Source: Erythroxylum novogranatense
Taxonomy: Eukaryota; Streptophyta; Magnoliopsida; Malpighiales; Erythroxylaceae
Length of the DNA: 64,000 nucleotides
Reading direction: 5' to 3'
NCBI GenBank assembly: GCA_029891385.1
Contig: CM057227.1
Coordinates: 58,405,567-58,469,566 of the forward strand
Position numbers and translations under genes: made by a program. How positions within the stretch are numbered: position 1 is the first letter of the stretch; every line of letters begins with the position of its first letter. Positions 48,153 through 60,181 of this stretch are shown one piece after another. A model generated the notes under the pieces. The model did not search any database, had not been told where the DNA came from, and saw nothing but the letters and a program-made list of their open reading frames with translations.

Positions 48153-48960
48153 AATGAATCCACTCACCCCTCTTGACTAATAACAAATTGGAAAATGGAG
48201 ACAAGTTTAATGAATGGAGACGTAACCTTGACATTGTTCTTCAATATGAACGTATTTCATGGGTGTTAACTGAAAATGAGCCTACACCTCTAAGTGGAGA
48301 TGCAACTCCTGAGCAAGTCCAACAACATGAGCATTGGCAGAATGCTGACAAGACTACTAAGTGTTATATTCTGGCTTCTGTCAGCGGCATGTTGCAAAAG
48401 CAAATCGCTTGTATGAAAACTGCTAGTGCAATGGTCCATCACCTACATGAGATGTTTGGTGTGAGGACTAGGTCTGCAAGAGTGAAAGCTATCCAAACCT
48501 TTCATAATCTCGCATGAAACACGTGAACCGGTGCGGGATTACATGATGAAGGTAATCTCTGCGGTCACTGAGGCTGAGATGCTTGGGGCGGATATGGATG
48601 CGGACACGCAGATGATTATGATCATCAATAGCTTAAACTCTTCTTTTCAGTAGTTTAAGTTAGACTATGAGCTCAACAGCAAGGATTACACCTTGAGTGA
48701 GTTGATGAATACCCTCCAGAGCACGGAGGAAATATTGAATATTAAGGCTCATGGGCCAGAAGCTAATGTAGCTTCTTCTTCTAAGCCCAAGGGTAAGGGC
48801 AAGGAAAAGAAGAAGGGTCCAATGAAAAAGAAGGCCCAAATAGGGGTCAAGGCCAAACCCATGAAAAAGAAGGCCAAAGAGAACATCAAAGGAAAGTGTT
48901 TCCACTTTGTGATGAGATGGCCACTGGAAAAGAAATGCCCAGTCTACCTAGAGTCCCTCA
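48153..48960 (+). pseudogene. gag: Copia-F gag
   Basis: The expected start at 48153 (as in A, 40061) is followed by a one-base frameshift near 48168; the next frame then runs NNKLENGDKFNEWRRNLDIV and CYILASVSGMLQKQIACMK. A second break lies near 48517 and a third before 48693. The basic C-terminus (KPKGKGKEKKKG) leads into a zinc knuckle near 48896-48943, where two compensating indels obscure the middle C and H. Gag would form the cytoplasmic particle. As sequenced it is not intact. Confidence 0.87.
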
Positions 48961-49019
48961 AAAGCAAACAAGGTATGGGCTTCCTAAGTTTGTTAGGAAC
49001 TAGAAATGTGGCAGATTTA

Positions 49020-49361
49020 TCTACTTCTTGGATATTAGATTCAGGAGCCACTAACCATGTTTGTAATTCTTTGCAGGGGTTCCAGCAAAGGAAAAGACTT
49101 CCTAAAGGCCAGTTTCAAGTTAAGATAGCAGATGGTTCCTATGTTTCAGCAGAATCAGTGGGAGTAGTTATCTTGGACTTTCCTAGTGGTCATAGGTTAT
49201 ATTTGGAAGATGTTTATTACATGTCAATGATTGTAAGGAACATGATTTCTATTTTTTGTCTAATAAAATCTGGCTATTCCTTATATTTTGAAAAGGTTGT
49301 TTCAATATATAAGAATAAGGATTTTATTTGTGAAGCGATAATTAAACAGGGATTGTTTTAG
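49020..49361 (+). pseudogene. pol: Copia-F protease
   Basis: SWILDSGATNHVCNS places the aspartic protease catalytic DSG at 49038-49046, in frame with the gag tail, as expected of a single Copia polyprotein. Downstream phrases FQVKIADGSYV and LYLEDVYYM fit the fold. The frame closes at 49361 (TAG), six bases before the integrase frame opens. The protease would cut the polyprotein in the particle. Confidence 0.87.
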
Positions 49362-49366
49362 AACCT

Positions 49367-50560
49367 ATGAAAGGCTCACTAAACACCACAGAATTGATAA
49401 AACCAAGACAATCCAATATCTCTAGCATTAATTCAAAGTATCTGTGGCATCTAAGGATGGGTCATATCAATCAGAAAAGACTTGATAGACTAGTAAAGGA
49501 TGGGATCCTTATGGGCTTGGATAGTGATCCATTACCCACCTGTGAATCTTGTATTGAAGGAAAAATGACAAAAGCCTCATTTCCTTCTAAAGGAAACATA
49601 TTTGAATCCACATTGGACATGGTACATACTGATGTGTATGGGCCCATGAATGTACAAGCTAGAGGAGGTTATGAATATTTCATAACTTTTATAGATGATT
49701 ACTCAAGACATGGCTATTTGTATTTGATGCATAAAAAGAGTGAATCTTTTGAAAAGTTCAAAGAATTCAAAGCTGAAGCTGAGAAGCAACTTGGCAAGCC
49801 ATTAAAACAGCTTCGATCAGATCGAGGTGGTGAGTATTTATTTGGAGAGTTCCAGCAATATTTAATTGACAATGGAATTGTTTCCAATTTGTCAGCTCCT
49901 CGTACACCTCAATGTAATGGTGTAGCGAGAGAGAGAAATATAACTCTATTAGAAATGGTAAGATCAATGATGTCCTATGCTAGCCTTCCAGAATCGTTAC
50001 GGGATATGCCATACAAACGGTAACATATCTTCTTAACTTTGCTCCATCCAAATCGGTGCCTAAAACACCTAGGGAGTTGTGGACTGGCCGAGTGCCTTCA
50101 TTGAGGCACTTGAGGACTTGGGGCTGTCCAGCCCATGTTCTAAAGCCTGAATCCACAAAGATGGAACCAAGGTCAAGTATGTTTGTTTATAGGATATCCC
50201 ACGGAACTCGAGGGTACTATTTTTACAATCCTCATGATAGGAAGGTATTTGTGTCGACAAATGCAAACTTCTTAGAGGAAGAGTTTGTGAGAAATCACAA
50301 AGGAAGAAGTGAAGTAGTATTAAAGGAGTTAGCAATTTCATCCAAACCAAGAGTTGTTTTGGATATGACAGAACAAGATGTCGAAATGGATTCAAGAGTT
50401 GAATCAGAAGTGCAACCTAAACATCAAAATGTACCTAGACGTAGTGAGAGGGTTGTGAGACAACCAGATAGGTATCTGGGTTTAGGAGTAGGCTTAATTG
50501 CCATCTCAGACCAAGAAGAAACAGATCTCGTTACGTATACACAGGCTATTAATGATGTTG
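49367..50560 (+). pseudogene. pol: Copia-F integrase
   Basis: The first 218 codons contain the zinc-binding YLWHLRMGHIN and CESCIEGKMTK (H-H-C-C), and a core with D in MVHTDVYGP, D in LRSDRGGEY and E in ARERN, the D-D-35-E set. A frameshift near 50020 breaks the core after the catalytic Glu. The next frame (50056-50598) holds PRELWTGR, WGCPAHVLKPES and the linker PRRSERVVRQPDRY before RT. All three catalytic acids are present, so decay is recent or partly technical. Confidence 0.9.
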
Positions 50561-50570
50561 ATGCAGGAAA

Positions 50571-51420
50571 ATGGCTCAAGGTAATGAAATCGAAATAGAT
50601 TCTATGTATACTAATGAAATGCAGGTCCTTGTAGATCTACCACCAGGTGTAAAAACCATAGGGTGTAAATGGATCTACAAAAGGAAAAGGGGATCGGATG
50701 GAAAGGTAGAGACCTTTAAAGCTAGATTGGTAGCTAAAGGCTATACTCAAAAGGAGGGTATAGACTACGAGGAGACTTTTCTCCGGTTACCATGCTTAAG
50801 TCCATCAGATTCTTTTGGCCATAGCAATTATTTCGATTATGAAATATGACAAATGGATTTCAAGACCGCATTTCTGAATGGAGATCTTGAGGAGACCATT
50901 TATATGGCCCAACCAGAAGGATTCATTGAGCTAGGTAATGAACATAAGGTTTGCAAGTTGCAAAGGTCCATTTATGGACTTAAGCAAGCATCTAGGTCTT
51001 GGAACATTAGGTTTGATAAGGTTATCAAAACCTATGGGTTCATACAAAACCTAGATGAGCCTTGTGTTTACAAAAGAATACAAGAAGGTAAGGTTACTTT
51101 CCTAATCCTGTATGTTGATGACATTCTGCTCATTAGGAATGATGTGGGAATGTTATCTGCGGTTAAGGAATGGCTGAATGAATAGTTTTCAATGAAGGAT
51201 TTGGGAGAGGCTACCTATGTTCTAGGGATCAAACTTATAAAGGATCGTAAGAACAAGAAGATATTTTTGTCTCAACTAACCTACATTGAGAATATGCTCA
51301 ATAAGTTCGCCATGCAAGATTCCAAGAGGGGTTTCACTCCTACTAGCTATGGAATCAAATTTTCAAAGGAATAAGCACCTAAAACCCAAGAGGAGGTTGA
51401 ACGCATGCGTAACATTCCAT
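50571..51420 (+). pseudogene. pol: Copia-F reverse transcriptase
   Basis: The frames contain [57 protein letters not shown] and the catalytic LYVDDILLI (YVDD at 51111-51122). Defects are a frameshift near 50780, TGG to TGA at 50847-50849 and a stop near 51183 before the connection domain MKDLGEATYVLGIKL. All fingers and palm motifs can be seen. Activity would need three or more repairs. Confidence 0.9.
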
Positions 51421-51619
51421 ATGCTTAGGCAGTTGGTAGTTTGATGTATGCCATCTTTGTGCACTAGATCGATATCTTCTACGCAGATGGGGTCGTAGCG
51501 ATTTCACCAATCGAGAATGGAACATTGGATCATGTTAAGTGTATACTTAAGTATCTTCGTAGGACGAAGAACTTAATGCTTGTTTACTCTGAAGTAATCT
51601 TATTACGACAGATATCTGA

Positions 51620-52081
51620 TTCGATTTCCAATCGATGTTGATTCAAGGAAATCAACTTCTAGTTCTATATTTACTTTAGGAGGTGGAGCCATAGTTTGGA
51701 GGAGTGTCAAGCAATCTTGTATTGCTGATTCGATTATGGAGGTTGAGTATGTTGTCGCTTATGAAGCGTGAAAAGGAAGCGATCTGCTCTAAGTTCTTAA
51801 ATGATTTGGAGGTAGTTCGAGGCGTAAAAGCCATTACATTTTATTGTGATAATAGTGGGGCAGTGGCTAATTCTAAAGAACCTCGGAACTACAAAGCTGC
51901 CAAACACATTGAGCGAAAGTATCATCTTATAAGGGAGATAATACAACGTGGAGAAGTGGATGTGGTAAAGATTCATACAGAGCAAAACCTTGCTGATCCG
52001 TTCACAAAGACATTGACTAAAAAGAGCTTTGAGGGTCACCTAGAAGGGATGGGAATGAAGGATATGTCAAACTTGCTTTAG
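51620..52081 (+). pseudogene. pol: Copia-F RNase H and polyprotein end
   Basis: The last frame (51704-52081) reads FYCDNSGAVANSKEPRN, HIERKYHLIREIIQRGEV and NLADPFTKTLTKKSFEGH, then a natural stop at 52079-52081. The part from 51420 to 51700 differs from Copia-A by many small indels and is out of frame. The polyprotein ends 14 bases before the 3' LTR, as is usual in this group. Confidence 0.88.
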
Positions 52082-52083
52082 GG

Positions 52084-52095
52084 AAAGTGGGAGAT
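52084..52095 (+). other. Copia-F polypurine tract
   Basis: AAAGTGGGAGAT lies between the pol stop and the 3' LTR start TGTTGGAG. Confidence 0.88.
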
Positions 52096-54183
52096 TGTTG
52101 GAGTTATGTAAATATAGTGCCCTGGAAAGCAAGTGTATTTACATGTAACTTTATCTTCTTGATTCTGAGCTTTGTAATGAAAATATTTATTATTAATAAA
52201 ACAAAAGAGTTTGGTTTTATCTGTATGAGCATATATATCGGTCATAAGGTACCAAGATTCATTTGTAAGTAATATACATATACATAGAGATGTATGGGAA
52301 ACATGTATATTATTAGAATCAATTAATTGATTCACAGTTGAATAATCAAGTTGGTCGTTTGATTATGGTTTAGATCGTAGTGTTGCGATTTATCTCCATA
52401 TAAGTAAAGGAGTTTACTTAAAGGGAATGATGAGTTTCATATCATGATAGTAGTAGACTATCGATAATGGCACTATTAAATGAATTGAATCAAGTATGTT
52501 TTCAAGAATAAAGTGGGCCGTTACTTTAATCTTAAAACATACAACTTAAGCATTCGCTATTATGAACCACAATCTTGATGAGTGGTGAACTCATATGTGT
52601 TTCATTATAATTCTTGATATGATTGGAATGGATTTTACAGGTATTAATCCAGGTTCTGCATGTTGGAATTATTAATTGAAACATGTATCGTGGAACATTC
52701 ACTCAAATAAAGAGTTTATAGTGTTATCATCTCTTCTAGATGTTTTAAGGAGATTTGGTGATTAAATGGCGCCAGAGTTTGATGGACTAGCTACCCATCA
52801 AGTCTTAACACTAAGATGAGATCTTATGTGTTAATCACCATATAAAGTAAAATGAGAGATCTAGAAGGAAAAACCAACATAAGGGCAAAACGGTAATTTT
52901 ACCCTTTGTTGTGCGGATGGCTATAATAAGGTTCTAAATAGGGTTTGCAATTGGACATATTCTCATAATATTTAATATTCAAGAGTTCAACTAATTGTCT
53001 TTAGTGGAATGACATTTAGTTAATAAGCTAGAATTAATTCCAATGAGATTGAATTATTTCTGGGCTTATTGGAGCTTGAATTATCAAAGTCCAATAAGAT
53101 TCCCCACTTGGCTTTAAGGAAGGTTATCAAGCTAAGTAAGAAGTAGTTTGGAGGCTTTAGAAGTCCATAATTGAATGATGGGCTTATACTAATTAATGGT
53201 TAATTGGAAGCCCATATGTTCATTTAGAAATGGGCTTGTTTTGGTTTAATGTAACTGATTAGATTAATTATATTAAATTTAAATGGAGAAGAAGCAATTT
53301 CGAAATTGTGTTAGGTTAGATGTGTAACCACACATTTGAAATTAAAATACTAAATAAAGATGGTCTTTATTATGGTTCATCATTATTAAATGGAGTTATG
53401 AACTTACCATTAAATGGTTTAATGGTTGGCTTTTAATGTTGGCATGCAACCTATTTGCATTCATTAGATTAAAGATGAAAGATGTGCATTAGATGAACCA
53501 TCTTCCTTTTTTCTTCTTGCCAAAACCGAAATGGGTATTCAATTATAGGTTATGGTCTTTTCAAATAGCCATTTTAAAGATAAATGAAGTAAGTCTCATT
53601 TTTTGGCTATTTGATGAGTGATTAATGTAAGAAGTGATGCATTGGATGCCTCTCACTTTTACCATTCATGCATATTTCGAAATTGAGATGTAAGAAAGGG
53701 TTCTTGCATGGTTTTTAGACATTCTCTCCTTTCATGCAAGGTAGAACCGAAATTCCTAAGTGAAAGAATTGAAAGAGTTTTAATTTTGGTTCTTCTTCTT
53801 CTAAGAAAATCTCCTCTAAATATTTCTTCTCCTTTCCCACCAAAGGATTTTGTTAACCTAGTTGTCCTTGAAGAACAAGTGGTTAATCTAATTGGTTGAG
53901 GATACCACAACAAGGAAGAAGATAGATTGCTAAAGGAAAAGACTCAAAGGCAAAGGATTTGGATATAAGAAGGAGAGGATAGCGCAGCGAGGATTTAAAG
54001 TCATGGCGAAGGAGTCGGTAATTCCTTTTATCTTGTTCTTGGTTTTATTATCCTTATATCATATCATGTATGGATTAGCATGTTGATTTGGATATATTGC
54101 TTCCGCTGCAAGATGATTTCTTAAAAAGTTTTGAAATCTATCGTTTCTCCATACTAAGCATGCTTTCTTTTTCCGATCCAACA
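52096..54183 (+). repeat. Copia-F 3' LTR (2088 bp)
   Basis: It runs from TGTTGGAGTTATG to GATCCAACA. It is close to the 5' LTR except for the 130-bp block missing there. Confidence 0.92.
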
Positions 54184-54395
54184 ACATTTGCGTTAAACGC
54201 AGATTCGTTTAATGCAGCGTTTTACTTAAAACGCAAGAAGAGTTAATGCACAGGCAGGAGCGCAGGAGAGGTTTTAAAGGGTTGCAAACTTAATTCGTCC
54301 CATCAATTGCACAGTGAGGGCTGCGATAAATAGCTGGTGTGAAAGGCTTGGTGACTGCTACTGTGGCTTGGCTGGGTTGTGGGTTTGAGGAGGGT
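54184..54395 (+). repeat. 212-bp direct repeat, right copy
   Basis: Partner of 44487-44698. Its first five bases are the right TSD of Copia-F. Confidence 0.9.
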
Positions 54396-55410
54396 CTACG
54401 GCTATAGCTCGACTAGGCACAGTGGAGAGGTGAAGCGGTAGAAGAGAGTGGGAGAGAGCAGTGAATAAAGCCTTAGAGTCATCTTTAATTGTCCCATCGT
54501 GAACAATAAAGGAGGAGAGTGCATATGGAGAAAATGACTCACTTTTGGAGCAAAAAAATGAAGATGGAAAGCTAAGTTTCTGTTGCCGATTCGAAGGAGG
54601 CATTGACACTAATGACCCGAGTTAAGTATTTTTTATTATTTTGTTATTTCTTTCTCTCATTAAAAATTGACTGTATTATCCTATGTTAATTGATTTGGGT
54701 TTTGTTTATGGATAATCAGATTTTTGTTATTTTTTTATTATTTGTGTATGAACCTGTTGGGTATTGTGAGTTGATGATTTTAATGCGTTCATTAAATCAT
54801 TAATTACAAAACCATGCCTAGAATTTTGATATAATCCGTAATTGTTTTGTTGAAATTCATATGTAGCGATTAATAATTCGTAATCATTAGGGATAACATG
54901 GTCTAGGTTAAATGACACATTGTATATGATTGTTGCCTTAATTAATCAGTTTTCCTAATTCGTAATGCTACCGTTTAATTAAATCTAGAGATCGTATCCT
55001 AGGTTATTTGGTGGTTAGGTTTAATTAACAATTGTTTCTTGATTAAACAAAACCTAAGGGAAAACTCGGGTTAATAATTAAGCCACAATTAATAATTACT
55101 AGGAGAGGTTAAAGAACAACAAATTAATGAAATATGTTTAATTAGGGTGTAGGCCGAGATTGAATAAAAAAACCAGAGCCCTATCGAATTCCCCACTTTT
55201 ATCATTTTTTGCATGTTTTCCTTATTTTTTTTATTAGTTAACTTTATTTTATTTTCTTCTTTAAAAAATCAAATCCCCATTAAACCTGAATACTGGTTAA
55301 TTTCTTTCCATAAACTTTACACACTCTCTCCGTGGGATCAACCTAGGCTCGCCACTGCTATAGTAGTAGTCTAGTTATTTTATTTTGACTAGCGTAACGA
55401 TGCACGGTCA
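54189..55410 (+). repeat. Element G 5' LTR, segment 2
   Basis: LTR sequence continues after F to GCACGGTCA at 55410, five bases before the PBS. It contains the part repeated inversely at 56318-57002. No coding region is supported; open frames here are short and unlike known proteins. Confidence 0.75.
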
Positions 55411-55415
55411 AATTT

Positions 55416-55433
55416 TAGCGTCGTTGTCGAGGA
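55416..55433 (+). other. Element G primer-binding site (tRNA-Asp type)
   Basis: TAGCGTCGTTGTCGAGGA matches the tRNA-Asp complement TGGCGCCGTTGCCGGGGA, used by Athila/Tat-type Gypsy elements, at 14 of 18 bases. All four differences are C-to-T or G-to-A transitions. Confidence 0.75.
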
Positions 55434-55558
55434 GTGCATTGTTTTAGTTTTTGTTTGTGATTTAATTAGTGTTTTGTATATATTTTTGTGATTAATTTCT
55501 TTTCTATTATTTGGTGATTTTTTCATTTTTTTATTTTGTGTTTAAAAACAATTTCGAT

Positions 55559-55903
55559 ATGGATGAAAGTAATGTCATTTATAACTCATATTCTCAATCC
55601 TATAACAATGTTTGAACTGATCAACCTAACTTTTGTTATGGATGCAATAATCACTAGAATTACTTCCAAGATAGTCTGTAGGACGCACAACAATTCTCGT
55701 GCAAACCAGAAGCTTCCTATCACAACTCCGGTCCATCTCTGGAAGAGTTGATTTTCCAATTGCAGGAGAATATTTTACAATTCCAGAAGGATGGAGGGCA
55801 ATTTCCAAAAAACACATGGTCTAATGCCCAAGATTCGGAGAGCTAACATGATTCAGGTGCATCTCTAGAAGAACTTGTTAAGAATCTAGCTGCTAACACT
55901 TTG
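55559..55903 (+). pseudogene. gag: Element G gag N-terminal remnant
   Basis: An ATG at 55559 opens MDESNVIYNSYSQSYNNV, then a TGA; the same frame continues TDQPNFCYGCNN with further TAG stops. Later SGPSLEELIFQLQENILQFQ and SGASLEELVKNLAANT form a short repeated SLEEL motif. This resembles the N-terminus of plant Gypsy gag downstream of a tRNA-Asp PBS. Element I cuts it at 55904. Confidence 0.6.
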
Positions 55904-56317
55904 TGTAGCATCCCACTCCCGCAAGACCCAAACTAGACATCGAGGGTGATATTCGAGCTCGTGCCTCACGAGGCTGGTATGCTAGAACAGTCAATTACAG
56001 TCCAAAAACTCAGTATGACATTTTTTTTTCTTTTTGAAAACGATTGTATGCGTGGAAGTCAATAACGGTTTGGCTTCGATTTAACATGAAAACATTTTCA
56101 ATCATACACAATTTCAGTCCTAACAGACCCTCAGCAGTATTTAAACCATCACATGCACAAAAATCCATAGCCAAACTTGGGCCCAATGTTATTCTTGAAA
56201 ATTTTCAGTAATCACATTAGAAATACAACATTTACCAATTGGGGCCCTCTGAAATAACAATACTATTCTACGGAAAATGTAGAAATACAATTTTACACAA
56301 GACAGAATGACACTAAT
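55904..56317 (-). repeat. Element I: B-type LTR end fragment
   Basis: TGTAGCATCCCACTCCCG and the next 120 bp match the plus-strand start of the B LTR (1406 and 9066). It is thus the sense 3' end of a B-related LTR on the minus strand. It is broken at 56318 by the inverted G' LTR. Confidence 0.75.
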
Positions 56318-57002
56318 TGACCGCATGTCATTTCGCAAGTCAAAATTAAATAACTAGACTACTACTGTAGCAGTGGCAAGTCTAAGTCGATCCCACAGAG
56401 AGTGTGTGTAAAGTTTATGAAAAGAAATTAATCGGTGTTTACACTTAAAAGGGGGTTTAGGATTTTTAAAAGAAGAAATTAAAATAAAACTAACTAATGA
56501 AAACAAAACAAAGAAAACATGCAATAAAATGATAAATGTGGGGAATTTGGTAGGGACCCGATTCTTCAGTTCAATCTCAGCCTACACCCTGATTAAGCAC
56601 ATTTATTAATTTGTTGTTCTTTAACCTCTTCTAGAAATTATTAATCGTGGATTAAAAATTAACTCGAGTTTTCCCTTAGGTTTTGTTTAATCAAGACACG
56701 ATCGTTGATTAAACCTAACCAACTAACAACCTAGGATACGATCTCTAGATTTAATTAGGCAGTAGCATTACGAATTAGGAAAACCGATTAATCAAGGCAA
56801 CAACCACATAAGCTCGGGTCATTTAACCTAGGTCATGTTATCCCTAATGATTACAAATCATTATTTGCTACACATGAATTTCAACATAACAATTACGGAT
56901 TACATCGAAATTCTAGCAATAAGTTCGAAATTAACAATTTAATGAACGCATTAAAATCATCAAATCACAAAACCCAATAGGTTCATACACAAATAACCAA
57001 TT
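56318..57002 (-). repeat. Element G': inverted G-type LTR fragment
   Basis: The reverse complement matches 54735-55410 (for example GTAGTAGTCTAGTTATTT and ATCTAGAGATCGTATCCTAG) and ends GGTCA like G. No PBS follows on the sense side, so it may be a solo LTR or truncated. Copia-H interrupts it at 57003. Confidence 0.8.
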
Positions 57003-58849
57003 TGTAAGTACAAGTCGACCTGTATATGTAATAAGTCGACTTATGCATTGTAAGAGTGTTAGAGTAGTGCCCTAAAGACAATCTCCTTTAGCGCATTTTG
57101 TACAAAGATGTTTGTATAAATAAAGAAAAGGCATATTTCATTAATTTGATGTTCATATTTATGAATTGATTTTAATCTTAAATCGAATTAATGAAGTCCA
57201 TGATATATGACATAGCATGAAGGAAATTATGATGTGATCATACTATTGAGATTCCTATCATGTGCAATTATGTCACTATCTAAATGATCCCTAGTCATAG
57301 GATTAATGAGACTGGACATCGTTAATCCGGATAGACTAGATATGTCAAACTCCTTGATTGGATCAGCGGTGGATCTCGTAACACATAAATATTGAGATAT
57401 TTAGAGTTGACATATGGATGCTTACTAGTAGTAGTAAGTACATTGGATGACCTACCATGAGATCATCACATGGATATTATGTCGGTGAGAATCTCATCAT
57501 AGCAATGGTGCAAGTATCCTTAGACTTGAGGTACTCGAGGATATCTTGAATCTTGATTACGTGCTTTGACTCCATTCCTTGTTGCCTTCGAGGTCGCCAT
57601 AGGGTGGTGATTGGGTGCGACTTGAGGTATTCAAGGTAATTGAGTAACCAACAAAGGATTCACCACTTCGTGATATTAGCGTAAGAGATACCCATGGCCT
57701 CTTGTGAGGATCATTACTTGCAAGTCTCTGGCGGCGAGCATATATGTCATGAAGACGGTCTTCATGGACATTAAAGTAATGAATCTAGGACAAGAACCGA
57801 TTACACTTGGACTAGATTTGATCGATCGGTCTAGTAAGAGTTGACACTTGCCCATACTCAAACCAAGTGGGGTATAGCATGGTGAAAGGACGAATTGCAC
57901 GGCAATTGTCTATGGAAAGGTTTGTAATTTGGTTCGTAGTTTATATAACTTCGTTAAACCAATTACTTTCCGGTCAATTGGGGGTCATGATGTGTTGCTA
58001 GATACCGCTCATGACTTGCTTAGATTAAGTGTTAATCTAAGTGGCCAACATAACCGGGAACCTAATGGGTCACACGCATAAGAGTGTCTCGGAGAACTCG
58101 TAAAATAGTTTTGGATAGTGATCCAATACCGAGAGAGCGAGCGGATTAAATGGATCCCGATGAGATTGGGATATGTCCCATGAGATCGCGACATCGACAT
58201 TCTTTGAAAAGGGTCTCCGCGATTTTTTTACGGTGGGGCTTGATAGGCGATAGGACCAATTCAGTTTGATGGACCACTTCAGCAATTATATATATTAATT
58301 AATTAAGTAAATAATTAATTAATATATATATTTATAAGTGTGTGCGTGGATGGAGGAGAGGAGGCTTAAGAATCTTCCATATTAATGCTTAGTCATCAAG
58401 CATTTAATGAGAAAAGACAAAACAATTAAAAGGATGATGATGGTGGTGCCTTACATAAGAAGAAAGATGGAAAAGAATTTGTAGAAGTCTTTTGAAAGGT
58501 GATCATCGTGAATGAAAGAGGAGAAGCAAGGTTTTTGAGAAAAATCATCATCTCCATCGTTTCTTCATCCTCTCATCCAAGTTTTTGTCAACTTCTTCAT
58601 CCATTCTTCAAGCTCTCCAAGAACAAGGTTAGTGCTAGCACACTTCTTATTTTGTTCTAGCTATTCCGGGTCAAAGGGTTTGTCCCGTTAGGTTTCCGAC
58701 CTCTGCGTGGATACCGTTAGAGGCGACTACGTGGTCGTTATGGTTTGATTTAGTTATATAGACACAACGATCCTGGGTTTGGGAAAGTCCGGGACAAAAT
58801 TTTTGTTTTCCTTTTGGTACATGTGATGTACCCACGGGATTTTCCTACA
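57003..58849 (+). repeat. Copia-H 5' LTR (1847 bp)
   Basis: It starts TGTAAGTACAAGTCGAC and ends ATTTTCCTACA. It aligns with the inverse of the C LTRs. Two AAGTCGACTT-type sites lie in the first 45 bases (one mismatched), against four in C. Confidence 0.9.
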
Positions 58850-58850
58850 G

Positions 58851-58863
58851 TGGTATCAGAGCC
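58851..58863 (+). other. Copia-H primer-binding site (tRNA-iMet)
   Basis: TGGTATCAGAGCC, a perfect complement, one base after the LTR end. Confidence 0.93.
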
Positions 58864-59958
58864 ACTTGTGTCTTATATAAAGAAGAAACCATGCCTAGGT
58901 TGGAGTAGCTTAGTGAATTTGATGATGATGCATGTAATATATGCCAATTTCGAAATCTGTATAAGATATGGTTTTCGAAAATTTCTTGCCCAGATGTGTT
59001 CATAAGGTGTTATGGCATGTATCTGTAAAAGGAATTAATTTATTAATGTCATTTGATATGGTTTTGCTATTTTATTCCTTAATGTGCTAGTTGCTGTTTT
59101 TGTACAAGTTTCTGGAACAGGCATGACTATAAATTCGAGAATAAAATCTAGAAAATGGTTTTCAGATTTTCTTTCACTGACCTGTCTCTAAGACATATGT
59201 GAATGTCTATGAGAAAGGAAAAATGTTTTCGAGGTGATTGACTATTTATTTACGAATTTATTGTGTGCTGCTGGGAATAACTGTGTTGGAGAACACAGAT
59301 TCAGCATTAGCTAAATTGCTGAGGTTTGTTGAGTTTTGATGGAAATAAACCCTGAAAAATTCATGGAGCATGTTCTGAACATTTACTAACCTCTGTAATT
59401 TTCTCAGAATTTATTGAAAGTGTTTCAATGGATTTTCAAGCAACAAACAGAACATGGCAATGTTGAGACAGTTGCTGGAGCTGTTTTTGTTTGATTGGTT
59501 TAGGGTGTAATTTTCAATTACAATGCCTTGAATGATTTTTAATGTGATTAGAAACATGTTACTTGGATGTTGGCATGCTTCCCAAACTGATTTTCTTGAA
59601 ATAGGATTTCCATGAATTTTCGGATGTCAAATAGGTCACATTAGCGTCTCGTTAGTGTATAGCATTGTCTGATTGTTTTGGCGTCACAAATTATGTGACA
59701 TGTGCGAAGTGATCTTCATAATGTATAGACTACCTAGAGATACTTAGGATGATAATTTGGTATTCTTAAATTTTATGGAAGTCAAAATGAATAAGTGTAT
59801 TCATCTATTTCAAGCTTTTCATGCATAGTTTGACTATATGGTGAGCATGGACCTATGAAGGTGTTCATAGATACATCTAGTAATGTGTATATACTTGGTA
59901 TTGTGAATTAGAATTGCATGAATTGAGAATTAGCCAATTGGATAGCAAAACCTAGTGT

Positions 59959-60181
59959 AAGTCGACTTGCACATGCAGAATAAGTCGACTTGTTAGAAAA
60001 TAAGTCGACTTATACGTGCGTGAAGCGAGAATAAGTCGACTTGCATGAGTTAGCAAGTCGACTTGCAAAAGCAGCATAAGTCGACTTATGCAGCATCTGA
60101 ATGTATAAGTCGACTTGCAATAGCACAAGTCGACTTATGCGTCTGATGGCATAAGTCGACTTGCATGGCACAAGTCGACTT
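59959..60181. repeat. Cluster of ten AAGTCGACTT palindromes in the Copia-H leader
   Basis: Ten perfect sites, the first at 59959, 59982, 60002, 60033 and 60054, separated by 10 to 21 bp of unrelated sequence. Many sites extend to GCAAGTCGACTTGC or ATAAGTCGACTTAT, lengthening the palindrome. Confidence 0.92.

Larger units (their letters stand above)
44705..54183 (+). mobile_element. Copia-F: nearly complete Ty1/Copia retrotransposon
   Basis: LTRs 44705-46658 and 52096-54183, PBS, leader, gag, PR, IN, RT, RH and PPT are all present in order. TSD ACATT lies at 44700-44704 and 54184-54188. It is the same family as Copia-A but much less decayed. Remaining defects are scattered stops and frameshifts, so it looks non-autonomous as sequenced. 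Some of the defects may be sequencing errors. Confidence 0.93.
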
